Shown: positions 30,687-36,827 of the stretch, piece by piece
Numbering within the stretch: the stretch's first letter is position 1
How the letters are laid out: each line of letters begins with the position of its first letter
NCBI RefSeq assembly: GCF_910583865.1
Contig: NZ_CAJTYX010000020.1
Coordinates: forward strand, 14,385 to 51,211
Direction: 5' to 3'
DNA: 36,827 bases
Source of the DNA: an uncultured Muribaculum sp.
Lineage (GTDB): Bacteria > Bacteroidota > Bacteroidia > Bacteroidales > Muribaculaceae
Translations under genes and position numbers: made by a program
The notes under the pieces: model-generated
The model's database searches: none
The model's input: the letters and a program-made list of their open reading frames with translations, nothing else
Told to the model about the DNA's origin: nothing

Positions 30687-33600
30687 TTAGAAATTAGCGA
30701 CTACGCCGAACGAAACGGTGATAGGACGCGGGTAGACGTTGCGGTCGATGCCGTCGAACACCTCGGGGTCAAGACCATTGTACTTGGTGATGACGAAGGG
30801 GTTCTGAACTGCACCGTAGAGGCGCAGGCGCAGCATGTCGTTGAGCAGCTTGGGCCATGTGTAGCCCACAGTGATGTTGTCGCAGCGGAGGAAGGAAGCG
30901 TTGCGCACGAAATAGTCGCTCTGCACACCCTTCACACCGAGGTCGTTGAAGAGAAAGCGGTCGGCCATGAGGTTGCTCAGCGGCGACGAGGCGGTCGATG
31001 ACTTGCTGACGTTGCCTGCCTCAAAGTCGTTGTAGACCCAGTTGCCGAGGTTGGCGCGGAGCACGATGCCGAAGTCCCAGTTCTTGTAGTTGACGGTGTT
31101 GCTCCAGGTCATCACCACCTTCGGGTCGCGGCTATGGTAGATGTACTTGTCGGCCTCGGTGATCTGTCCGTCACCGTTGCGGTCGACATACTGCCCCTCG
31201 ATGGGGTCGCCGTTCTGGTCGTAGACCTGCTGGTAGACATAGAAGCTATAGGCCGGATGTCCTACCTGATGGGCCTGGATAGTGCCTCCCGTACCTGCGG
31301 AGATGCTTCCGGTGGGGATGAAGAAGTCGGGATCGTCGCCGGCGGTGAGCTTGGTGATCTTGTTGCGGTTCCAGGCTATGTTGAAGTCGGAGGTCCAGGT
31401 GAGATCACGTGTCACGACAGGACGTGTGGAGATGTTGAACTCGATACCGGTGTTCTCAAGGTCGCCGATGTTCATGTTGAGCGCGTTGGTGAGGTTGGAA
31501 AGCGCCGGAACGGTGGTGTGCGTCAACAGGTCCTTTGTCTTGCGCTTGTAGAAGTCGAGGCTGCCGTTGATGCGGTTGTTGAGGAAGCCGAAATCCACGC
31601 CGACATTCCAGGTGGCGGTCTCCTCCCATTTGATGGAGGGGTTGAATCCGTTGGGCTTGATGACGTTGATGAATCCGTACTGCGATCCGTAGTGGTCGCG
31701 GAGCGACTCGGGTATGGGGTTGGGATATGCGGTGGTGTTAGGCTCGGGGTTGCCGTTGTTGCCCACCACGTAGATCGGCAGGTAGGGGAAGAGGTCGTCG
31801 CCGAGATCCTGCTGGCCGGTGATACCGTAGCCGGCGCGGATCTTGAGGTCGGAGAGCACGGGACGGAGCGATGACATGAAATCCTCGTCGATGATGCGCC
31901 ATGCGAGGGCTACCGAGGGGAATGTGCCCCAGCGATGGTCCTTGGAGAAGCGCGATGTGCCGTCGCGGCGGACGGTGACGGTGAGGAGGTATTTGTCCAT
32001 GAACGTGTAGTTCAGACGTCCGAAGAAGCTGACGAGGGCGAGGTCGTTGCGGTAGCGTCCGCCGGGATAGCCCTGGAAGCCTGCATAGTCGCCGGAGTTG
32101 ATGCGGGTGTAGTCGTTGCCCTGGCGGCGGAACTTCTGCCAGGAGTAGCCTGCGGTGACATCGATGTTGGAGTAAATTTTGTCGAACTCCTTCTTATAGT
32201 TGAGATAGAAGTCGAGAAGGAGGTTGACCTTCACCTGATGCTCGTGGTAGGTACGTCCCTGTCCGTCGCGTGTCGACTTGATGAAATAACCGTCGGGAAG
32301 ATTGCCTGTCTGGCCGGCAGGGATGAGGGTTTCTACTCCGTTGATATTCACGTATGGGAGGTCGGAACCGTTCTTCCACGACTGGGGGGAGTAGGCGTTG
32401 TAGACGTTGTCGACGTTTGAGCGCGAGATGTCGTATCCGAGGTTGAGGTTGGCGTGGAGGTCGGGAAGCCATGGGAGTGCACCGTCGATCTGGAGGTTGC
32501 CTATCGACTGCCATACTTTCGACGAAGAGTCATACTCCTTGTAGAGCGACACGGGGTTGAGGGCCTTCAGGGTATTGATGGCCGAGCCTTTTGTGTCCGG
32601 ACCGGCGGTGGAGGTGCCGGCATAGGTGGTGTAGTTGAGGAATATGTTGCCGTCGGGAGCGTAGACGGGGAGCGTCGGGTTGAAGCTGACGGCACTTCCG
32701 AGCAGCGAGTCATCGTTGAAGCGGTTGTTGATGTAGGCGCCGCGGAGGTTGGCGTTGACTGAGAGGAGTCCGTTGAAGAACTTCGGCGAGAGGTTGAGTC
32801 CGAAAGTGGCACGGTCCATCTTGGTGGTCTCGATGATACCGTTGTTGTTGGTGTAGCTCACCGACACGCGGTAAGGGAGCACGCCGTAGGTGCCTCCCAC
32901 GCTGAGGTTGTAGTCGGAGCTGACGGATGTGCGGAGCACCTCTTTCTGCCAGTCGGTTGAAGCTGTGCCGAGGGCTGCGGCCTGGGAAGTGCCTTCGCCG
33001 TATTCGTTGATGATGAAGCGGCGGAACTGGTCGCCGGTCATCATGTCGACATAGTTACGCGGGGTGTTGATGTACATGTTGGCAGCGAAGCTGACAGTCG
33101 GCTTCCCGGAAGCACCTTTCTTGGTGGTGATTATGATGACACCGTTTGATGCGCGGCTACCGAAGATGGCGGTTGCCGATGCGTCCTTGAGGATGGTCAT
33201 CGACTCGATGCTCTCGGGATTGACGAGCGACATGGGGTTGGACGATCCTTTGGTGCCCTGTGTGTCCATAGGCACGCCGTCGATCACGATAAGAGGCTCA
33301 TTGGATGCCGACAACGAGGCACCTCCACGAATCTGGATGTTGGCCTTTCCTTCCGGGCCGCCACCGGTGGTGACAACCACGCCGGGCGAACGTCCGACGA
33401 GCATGTCCTGTGCGGAAGTGGCGAGACCAGCCTGCACCTCGTCGGGCTTGATGGCCGATACGGCACCGGTGGCGTCGCTCTTCTTGACAGTACCATAGCC
33501 GATGGCCACTACCTCGTTGAGGACTACCGAGTTTTCCTGCATCACGACATCGACCGTGGTGCGTCCGTTGACGGGAACGCTCTGCGTGTCGTAGCCTACG

Positions 33601-33842
33601 TAGGAGAATACCAGGGTAGCGTTGGCATCGACGTCGATATGGTAGACGCCGTCGAAGTCAGTGGCTGTACCCTGCTGAGTGCCTTTTGCCAGCACACTGG
33701 CCCCGATCAGAGGCTCTCCGGTCTTGTCAGTAACGGTACCTGTAACGGTAATCTTCTGTGCAAGAGCCGGGAAGGAAAGACACAAGACCATCATGACAAC
33801 GATCCATGCCTTCCGATTCATCTGGAAACAAATGTTCTTCAT
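30687..33842 (-). CDS. SusC/RagA-family TonB-dependent transporter
   Basis: A 1051-residue outer-membrane barrel that imports oligosaccharides, with SusD as lid and TonB energy. A signal peptide (IVVMMVLCLSFPALA, cleaved before QKITV) is followed by a carboxypeptidase-regulatory-like domain (about 32-115), the plug (SATGAVSAIKPDEVQAG; LIVIDGVPM; ESMTILKDASATAIFGSRASNGVIIITTKKG) and the beta-barrel ending in aromatic VVANF. There is no N-terminal STN signalling domain, so control by an ECF sigma/anti-sigma pair is unlikely. Met8 is an alternative start. It is first in the susCDEF-like operon. No GH, HTCS or SusR-like gene adjoins it. Confidence 0.95.
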   Translation of the reverse strand: MKNICFQMNRKAWIVVMMVLCLSFPALAQKITVTGTVTDKTGEPLIGASVLAKGTQQGTATDFDGVYHIDVDANATLVFSYVGYDTQSVPVNGRTTVDVVMQENSVVLNEVVAIGYGTVKKSDATGAVSAIKPDEVQAGLATSAQDMLVGRSPGVVVTTGGGPEGKANIQIRGGASLSASNEPLIVIDGVPMDTQGTKGSSNPMSLVNPESIESMTILKDASATAIFGSRASNGVIIITTKKGASGKPTVSFAANMYINTPRNYVDMMTGDQFRRFIINEYGEGTSQAAALGTASTDWQKEVLRTSVSSDYNLSVGGTYGVLPYRVSVSYTNNNGIIETTKMDRATFGLNLSPKFFNGLLSVNANLRGAYINNRFNDDSLLGSAVSFNPTLPVYAPDGNIFLNYTTYAGTSTAGPDTKGSAINTLKALNPVSLYKEYDSSSKVWQSIGNLQIDGALPWLPDLHANLNLGYDISRSNVDNVYNAYSPQSWKNGSDLPYVNINGVETLIPAGQTGNLPDGYFIKSTRDGQGRTYHEHQVKVNLLLDFYLNYKKEFDKIYSNIDVTAGYSWQKFRRQGNDYTRINSGDYAGFQGYPGGRYRNDLALVSFFGRLNYTFMDKYLLTVTVRRDGTSRFSKDHRWGTFPSVALAWRIIDEDFMSSLRPVLSDLKIRAGYGITGQQDLGDDLFPYLPIYVVGNNGNPEPNTTAYPNPIPESLRDHYGSQYGFINVIKPNGFNPSIKWEETATWNVGVDFGFLNNRINGSLDFYKRKTKDLLTHTTVPALSNLTNALNMNIGDLENTGIEFNISTRPVVTRDLTWTSDFNIAWNRNKITKLTAGDDPDFFIPTGSISAGTGGTIQAHQVGHPAYSFYVYQQVYDQNGDPIEGQYVDRNGDGQITEADKYIYHSRDPKVVMTWSNTVNYKNWDFGIVLRANLGNWVYNDFEAGNVSKSSTASSPLSNLMADRFLFNDLGVKGVQSDYFVRNASFLRCDNITVGYTWPKLLNDMLRLRLYGAVQNPFVITKYNGLDPEVFDGIDRNVYPRPITVSFGVVANF

Positions 33843-33908
33843 GCAAGAGTTTTGTTTAAATAAATATAGAGTTATTAATACTTGGCTATAAGACTAAAAT
33901 CATATTTC

Positions 33909-33950
33909 CATGCATCCACACGTGTGGATGCATGACGGGCATATGCCCGT
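33909..33950. repeat. Two abutting perfect palindromes upstream of susC
   Basis: The first palindrome is 26 bp (33909-33934), CATGCATCCACAC followed by its reverse complement. The second is 16 bp (33935-33950), ACGGGCAT followed by ATGCCCGT. They touch without a spacer, 67 nt upstream of the susC start, and would be transcribed as two tight hairpins if the promoter at 34126 is used. Confidence 0.92.
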
Positions 33951-34031
33951 GAAAAACGCGGCAAAGAGAAGAGACCGAGAGACTACATAACCCGCCACGG
34001 CACATACGAAAGCCGCGCGGAAAGTGTTAAA

Positions 34032-34068
34032 AAACTATCTTTGTTTAACTTAACTTGAAACTATCTTT
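34032..34068 (-). promoter_or_regulatory. 11-bp direct repeats, possible regulator binding site
   Basis: AAACTATCTTT occurs at 34032-34042 and 34058-34068, 26 bp from start to start, which places both on the same helix face if the pitch is about 10.5 bp per turn with a slight offset. The segment between contains GTTTAAC/TTAAC half-sites. They could be operator sites for the susC promoter. No regulator gene is nearby. Confidence 0.4.
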
Positions 34069-34125
34069 AAACCCTTTCAAGCAGACTCGTCACGATAGTA
34101 ACAAAGCCGTGTGAAAGTTCTTCCG

Positions 34126-34133
34126 CAAAAGTA
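34126..34133 (-). promoter_or_regulatory. Probable susC promoter -7 box
   Basis: TACTTTTG on the minus strand matches TAnnTTTG. The -33 position has only TTTAGC, within the palindrome TTTTTAGCTAAAAA (34147-34160). The predicted leader of susC would be about 275 nt. Confidence 0.5.
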
Positions 34134-34154
34134 GCGATTTAAGGAGTTTTTAGC

Positions 34155-34188
34155 TAAAAAAGATGCAAAAACGAGGCTCGTTTTGCAT
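34155..34188 (-). terminator. Intrinsic terminator of trmD-recF-DUF721
   Basis: On the minus strand ATGCAAAACG and CGTTTTTGCAT pair with one bulged base around a 5-nt loop (34163-34188), followed by CTTTTTT (34155-34161). It lies about 90 nt after the DUF721 gene and just upstream of the susC promoter box. Confidence 0.72.
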
Positions 34189-34226
34189 TATTTAACAATC
34201 CGGAGATGGAAATGGCTATTATATGA

Positions 34227-34260
34227 GTCAGACAAGTCTGACGCGTCCGACTTGTCTGAC
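34227..34260. repeat. 9-nt array, GTCNGACnn x4
   Basis: GTCAGAC (34227), GTCTGAC (34236), GTCCGAC (34245) and GTCTGAC (34254) start 9 nt apart. GTCAGACAAGTC and GACTTGTCTGAC form a perfect 12-bp stem with a 10-nt loop. It lies directly downstream of the DUF721 stop codon. There is no CTCCTTAAT block here. Confidence 0.88.
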
Positions 34261-34280
34261 CGACCTGCACACCCGCGCTG

Positions 34281-34571
34281 TCAGTGGATCTGCAGGTCGG
34301 TGAGGACGGGGCGCCCGATGAGGGCGTTGATGTCATCGACGAGACGGCTTCGGCAGAAAGCAAGCTCCTGCTTTAGTGGAGCAGAGGAGATGTAGACATG
34401 GAGCACGCCCTTGTCGACATAACGACGCGAGGTGTAGCGGTTTATGACATGGCCGGCCACCTCGGGCCACAGGTAGGCGGCGCGCTGCTCGTCGACAGTT
34501 GCGGCGAGGCCTTCGTGGTTGAGGTATTCCTCGATGATTTCATTGACTGATTTGGGGTCGGTTCGCTTCAT
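34281..34571 (-). CDS. DUF721 (DciA-like) family protein
   Basis: A 96-residue cytoplasmic protein of the DUF721 family: LWPEVAGHVINRYTSRRYVDKGVLHVYISSAPLKQELAFCRSRLVDDINALIG is the family core, with the conserved W and the LxxxL pattern. Members related to DciA load the replicative helicase in bacteria that lack DnaC. Location after recF supports a role in DNA replication or repair, but DciA function in this short form is inference. It follows recF by 131 nt, a gap that contains a composite 9-nt repeat array. Confidence 0.82.
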   Translation of the reverse strand: MKRTDPKSVNEIIEEYLNHEGLAATVDEQRAAYLWPEVAGHVINRYTSRRYVDKGVLHVYISSAPLKQELAFCRSRLVDDINALIGRPVLTDLQIH

Positions 34572-34580
34572 GAAGGGCTG

Positions 34581-34682
34581 GGAGGAGTAAGGAGGATAGG
34601 GAGATTAAGGAGATTAAAGAGATTAGAGAGATTAAGGAGGTCGGACGAGTCGGACTCGTCCGACCGGTCAGACCGGTCAGAC
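34581..34682 (-). repeat. Composite 9-nt array: (GTCNGACnn) x5 then CTCCTTAAT-type units
   Basis: On the plus strand, 9-nt units GGAGGAGTA, AGGAGGATA, GGGAGATTA, AGGAGATTA, AAGAGATTA and GAGAGATTA run from 34581. Then GTCGGAC, GTCGGAC, GTCCGAC, GTCAGAC and GTCAGAC start at 34640, 34649, 34658, 34667 and 34676. Read in the sense of recF to DUF721, this is (GTCNGAC)5 followed by CTCCTTAAT-like units and then the DUF721 start codon, the same order as before ribH. GGTCGGACGAG (34639-34649) and CTCGTCCGACC (34655-34665) form an 11-bp stem. Confidence 0.9.
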
Positions 34683-34702
34683 GAGCTGTGCGGGCTGTCG
34701 GC

Positions 34703-35803
34703 TCAGAGCGGAGCGAAAGCTCCGGAATCGACATGCCACAGGGAGTAGTCGGAACCGGTGCGGCGCATTATCTCGTCGAGATGTGTGCGGTTGGTGTCGG
34801 TGATGAAAATCTGGCCGAAGCCGTCACCTGCGACAAGCTCCATGATGCGCTCCACACGGGCAGCGTCGAGCTTGTCGAATATGTCGTCGAGTAGCAGGAG
34901 AGGCCGCAGGGACATATTGTCGCGCAAGAACTCGTACTGGGCGAGGCGCAGCGCTATGGCATAGGTCTTGCACTGGCCCTGGGAGGCGGCGCGGCGCATA
35001 GGCATGCCGTCGATGAGCATCTCAAGGTCGTCGCGGTGAGGGCCTGTGGATGTGTGGCGGAGAGCCTCGTCGCGACGGCGTGAGGCATCGAGAAGCGACG
35101 TGAGCGTGGCTCCGGGAGCATTGAGCGCGCTATCGTAGCTCAGTGCCACATGCTCGGCGCCATCTCCGGCGATAGCCTCGTAGTAGCGGCTGAATATTGC
35201 TGTGAGCCGTTCGACCCATGATGAGCGCGCGGCGTGGATAGCTGTGGCGGCCATGTCCATCTGCAGCTCGACGGCGGCAAAGAGCGAACGGTCGGTCACG
35301 GCGTCGCGCAGCATGCGGTTGCGCTGGTCGAGAGCGCGCCCGTAGCGGATGAGTGCGTCGAGATAGAGCGGGTCGGTCTGCGAGATCACCATGTCCATCA
35401 GGCGGCGGCGCTCGTCGGAGGCCCCCCGGATGATGTCGACATCCTGCGGCGATGAGAGCACAAGGGGGAATGCTCCGATGTGGGCCGACAGGCGCTGGTA
35501 TTCCTTTCCCTGGCGCTTGAGCGACTTGCGGCGTCCGGGAGTGATGCCGAGGGAAAGCTGCTCGTCGATGCCGTGGCGCAAGTAGACGGCGCGCACCATG
35601 GCGAAATCGTCGCCACGGCGTATCACCTGCGAGTCGGTCATCCCCGAGAAGCTTTTGCAGAAGCTCAGGAAGTAGATGGCGTCGAGCAAGTTGCTCTTGC
35701 CCATGCCATTGTTGCCGAGAAGGGCGTTGACGTTAGGGGAAAACTCCAGGCGTGCGTCGGCGATATTCTTGAAGCCGGTGATCTGTATCTCTTTAAGAGT
35801 CAT
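34703..35803 (-). CDS. recF: DNA replication and repair protein RecF
   Basis: SMC-like ATPase that loads RecA at gaps with RecO and RecR, 366 residues. Walker A is GNNGMGKS (30-37), the signature motif lies in SQGQCKTYAIALRLAQYEF, and Walker B is PLLLLDDIFDKLD, followed by the D-loop Asp and QIFITDTNR. The N-terminus LKEIQITGFKNI is typical. Here recF follows trmD by 21 nt and is not beside dnaA/dnaN within the window. Confidence 0.95.
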   Translation of the reverse strand: MTLKEIQITGFKNIADARLEFSPNVNALLGNNGMGKSNLLDAIYFLSFCKSFSGMTDSQVIRRGDDFAMVRAVYLRHGIDEQLSLGITPGRRKSLKRQGKEYQRLSAHIGAFPLVLSSPQDVDIIRGASDERRRLMDMVISQTDPLYLDALIRYGRALDQRNRMLRDAVTDRSLFAAVELQMDMAATAIHAARSSWVERLTAIFSRYYEAIAGDGAEHVALSYDSALNAPGATLTSLLDASRRRDEALRHTSTGPHRDDLEMLIDGMPMRRAASQGQCKTYAIALRLAQYEFLRDNMSLRPLLLLDDIFDKLDAARVERIMELVAGDGFGQIFITDTNRTHLDEIMRRTGSDYSLWHVDSGAFAPL

Positions 35804-35824
35804 AGACTGAAGCTTTTCTTGCGG

Positions 35825-36514
35825 CTACGACAGCCCGAGATCCTTTAGTAGCTGCGGACGCAGCCGGCGCGTACGCTCGATTGCCTGTTCGTGGCGCCAC
35901 TCGTCGATGCGGGCCTGATGCCCTGATAGGAGTATGTCGGGCACATGCCAGCCGTTGTACTCGGCAGGGCGCGTGTAGATGGGCGGAGCAAGAAGGCCGT
36001 CCTGAAACGAATCGGAAAGGGCGCTCTGCTCGTCGCCGATGGCTCCGGGGATGAGTCGCACTATGGCGTCGGTGATGACCAGCGCGGGCATCTCGCCGCC
36101 TGTGAGCACGTAGTCGCCGATGGTAATCTCGCGTGTGACGAGGTGCTCGCGAATGCGTTGGTCGACACCCTTGTAGTGGCCGCAGAGGATTATTATGTTG
36201 TCGAGCATCGACATGGCGTTGGCCATGGGCTGGGTGAGCTGTTCGCCGTCGGGCGAGGTGAAAATTACCTCATCGTAGTCGCGCTCGGCCTTCAAGGCCG
36301 ATATGGCCCGGTCGACAGGCTCGATCTGCATGACCATGCCGGCCTCGCCGCCGAAAGGATAGTCGTCGACCTTGCGGTAGCGGTTGGTGGTGTAGTCGCG
36401 CAGGTTGTGGACGTGTATCTCAACCAGCCCTTTGTCCTGCGCCCGTTTCAATATGGAGCACCCCAACGGTGACTCCAACATCTCAGGCAATACTGTTATT
36501 ATATCTATGCGCAT
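35825..36514 (-). CDS. trmD: tRNA (guanine37-N1)-methyltransferase
   Basis: Methylates G37 next to the anticodon in tRNAs reading CNN codons (Leu, Pro, Arg) to prevent frameshifting, using S-adenosylmethionine in a trefoil-knot fold. The 229-residue protein has MRIDIITVLPEM at the start, YPFGGEAGMVM, the AdoMet-knot motifs LCGHYKGVDQRI and GDYVLTGGEMPALVITDAIVRLIPG, and the flexible lid DSFQDGLLAPPIYTRPAEYNG. It is first in trmD-recF-DUF721. A tRNA-Pro(CGG), a likely substrate, is encoded divergently next door. Confidence 0.96.
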   Translation of the reverse strand: MRIDIITVLPEMLESPLGCSILKRAQDKGLVEIHVHNLRDYTTNRYRKVDDYPFGGEAGMVMQIEPVDRAISALKAERDYDEVIFTSPDGEQLTQPMANAMSMLDNIIILCGHYKGVDQRIREHLVTREITIGDYVLTGGEMPALVITDAIVRLIPGAIGDEQSALSDSFQDGLLAPPIYTRPAEYNGWHVPDILLSGHQARIDEWRHEQAIERTRRLRPQLLKDLGLS

Positions 36515-36552
36515 GGCTCTATTTTCCTGAATTCAACATTATTGTCATACTG

Positions 36553-36585
36553 CAAAGATACGAATAAGGGGGCGGCAAAACCAAA
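36553..36585 (-). promoter_or_regulatory. Promoter of trmD-recF-DUF721
   Basis: TATCTTTG on the minus strand (36553-36560) matches TAnnTTTG. TTTG motifs lie 15 and 21 nt upstream (36576-36579, 36582-36585), so the -33 spacing is not ideal. Confidence 0.65.
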
Positions 36586-36734
36586 TTTATTTGATCTTGC
36601 CATATCGATGAAAAACAGTATTAGCATGTTTGACGAAGGAGATAACTGAATAGTTAAGAAAATGCAGAATAGAGAGAATCAAGATTTTTTTTGGATTTTT
36701 CGACAAGAAAGGAGCAATAAATTTGAAAAAAGTT

Positions 36735-36765
36735 TTTGCGGCTGCGAGATATTTGCTTATCTTTG
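36735..36765 (+). promoter_or_regulatory. Promoter of tRNA-Pro
   Basis: TTTG (36735-36738), a 19-nt spacer, then TATCTTTG (36758-36765) is a perfect match to the Bacteroidetes promoter. It places the start of transcription about 10 nt before the tRNA. Confidence 0.88.
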
Positions 36766-36781
36766 CAGTCGCAAAAGCCAT

Positions 36782-36827
36782 CGGGGTGTAGCACAGTTGG
36801 CAGCGCGCCACGTTCGGGACGTGGAGG
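36782..36827 (+). tRNA. tRNA-Pro, anticodon CGG (cut by the window edge)
   Basis: The first 46 nt of a tRNA are present. They comprise the acceptor strand CGGGGTG, T8-A9, a D-arm with AGTTGGCA, and the anticodon arm CCACG-TTCGGGA-CGTGG, whose loop gives anticodon CGG (reads CCG). G37 follows the anticodon, as expected for a TrmD substrate. The T-arm and 3' acceptor strand lie beyond the window. Confidence 0.9.

Larger units (their letters stand above)
33843..34280. other. Long regulatory region upstream of susC
   Basis: 438 bp without a gene. Reading toward susC on the minus strand it holds: a GTCNGAC array (34227-34260), the trmD-recF-DUF721 terminator (34155-34188), a probable promoter box (34126-34133), two 11-bp direct repeats (34032-34068), and two abutting palindromes (33909-33950). 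The part nearest susC is AT-rich. Confidence 0.8.

Noticed and set aside
33990..34030. Possible ECF sigma promoter (AAC, 17 nt, CGTA) for susC on the minus strand
   Set aside because: The motif is short and easily found by chance, no sigma/anti-sigma pair is nearby, and SusC lacks the STN domain that such systems use.
34036..34043. TATCTTTG, a promoter-like box on the plus strand upstream of DUF721
   Set aside because: No plus-strand gene follows for more than 2 kb and no -33 box is present. It is explained by the AAACTATCTTT repeat.
36587..36811. Minus-strand 74-codon frame between trmD and the tRNA
   Set aside because: It overlaps the tRNA and its promoter and is composed of AT-rich intergenic DNA read as Lys/Phe/Ile.

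Overview
The window comes from a Bacteroidales chromosome, probably Muribaculaceae or a close relative. The family guess is weak. The phylum and order are well supported: several TAnnTTTG -7 boxes, some with TTTG about 19-20 nt upstream; no Shine-Dalgarno-like sites; a SusC/SusD/SusE/SusF-type outer-membrane glycan system with lipoprotein surface-export signals; a fused NuoCD; a complex I without NuoE, F and G; and a short AtpC. Coding DNA is visibly GC-rich and gaps are AT-rich. Almost all genes from 5.6 kb onward are on the minus strand.

Layout by position. (1) 54-2970, minus: rplM-rpsI-rpsB-tsf translation operon, with a textbook promoter and a structured rplM leader. (2) 3279-5467, plus: a single-domain arabinose-5-phosphate isomerase (Kdo pathway), a PfkB-type sugar kinase whose catalytic C-terminal part is missing, and ribH. 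This unit ends in a 38-nt palindrome. (3) 5654-7984, minus: a secreted GH31 alpha-xylosidase-like enzyme. (4) 8132-25573, minus: one uninterrupted run nuoA-B-CD-H / atpD-C-B-E-F-H-A-G / nuoI-J-K-L-M-N. The whole F1Fo ATP synthase gene set sits inside the complex I operon. The only promoter found is upstream of nuoA, and an intrinsic terminator follows nuoN. (5) 25966-26490, plus: a small basic coiled-coil protein of unknown function, divergent from nuoA. (6) 26483-33842, minus: susC-susD-susE-susF-like genes without a neighbouring glycosidase or regulator, behind a 438-bp leader region with two abutting perfect palindromes. (7) 34281-36514, minus: trmD-recF-DUF721 with its own terminator. (8) The right edge cuts a tRNA-Pro(CGG) that has a clear promoter.

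The most unusual signal is a family of intergenic arrays with an exact 9-nt period. Four arrays are built from GTCNGAC plus a 2-nt spacer (4883-4916, 5565-5607, 34227-34260, 34640-34682). Two of them continue into a second 9-nt array of CTCCTTAAT-like units that leads to the next start codon (ribH and DUF721) in the same sense. A fifth array (3931-3966) uses TTGTCCCTA units before the kinase gene. Other observations are the atp-in-nuo arrangement, a NuoM without its TM7 lysine, the degenerate kinase, and the palindrome pair upstream of susC.

The energy genes would work together: the NuoA-N complex accepts electrons (probably not directly from NADH), pumps protons and reduces quinone, and the ATP synthase in the same transcript uses the gradient. 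All functional calls come from reading motifs and order; no database search was possible.
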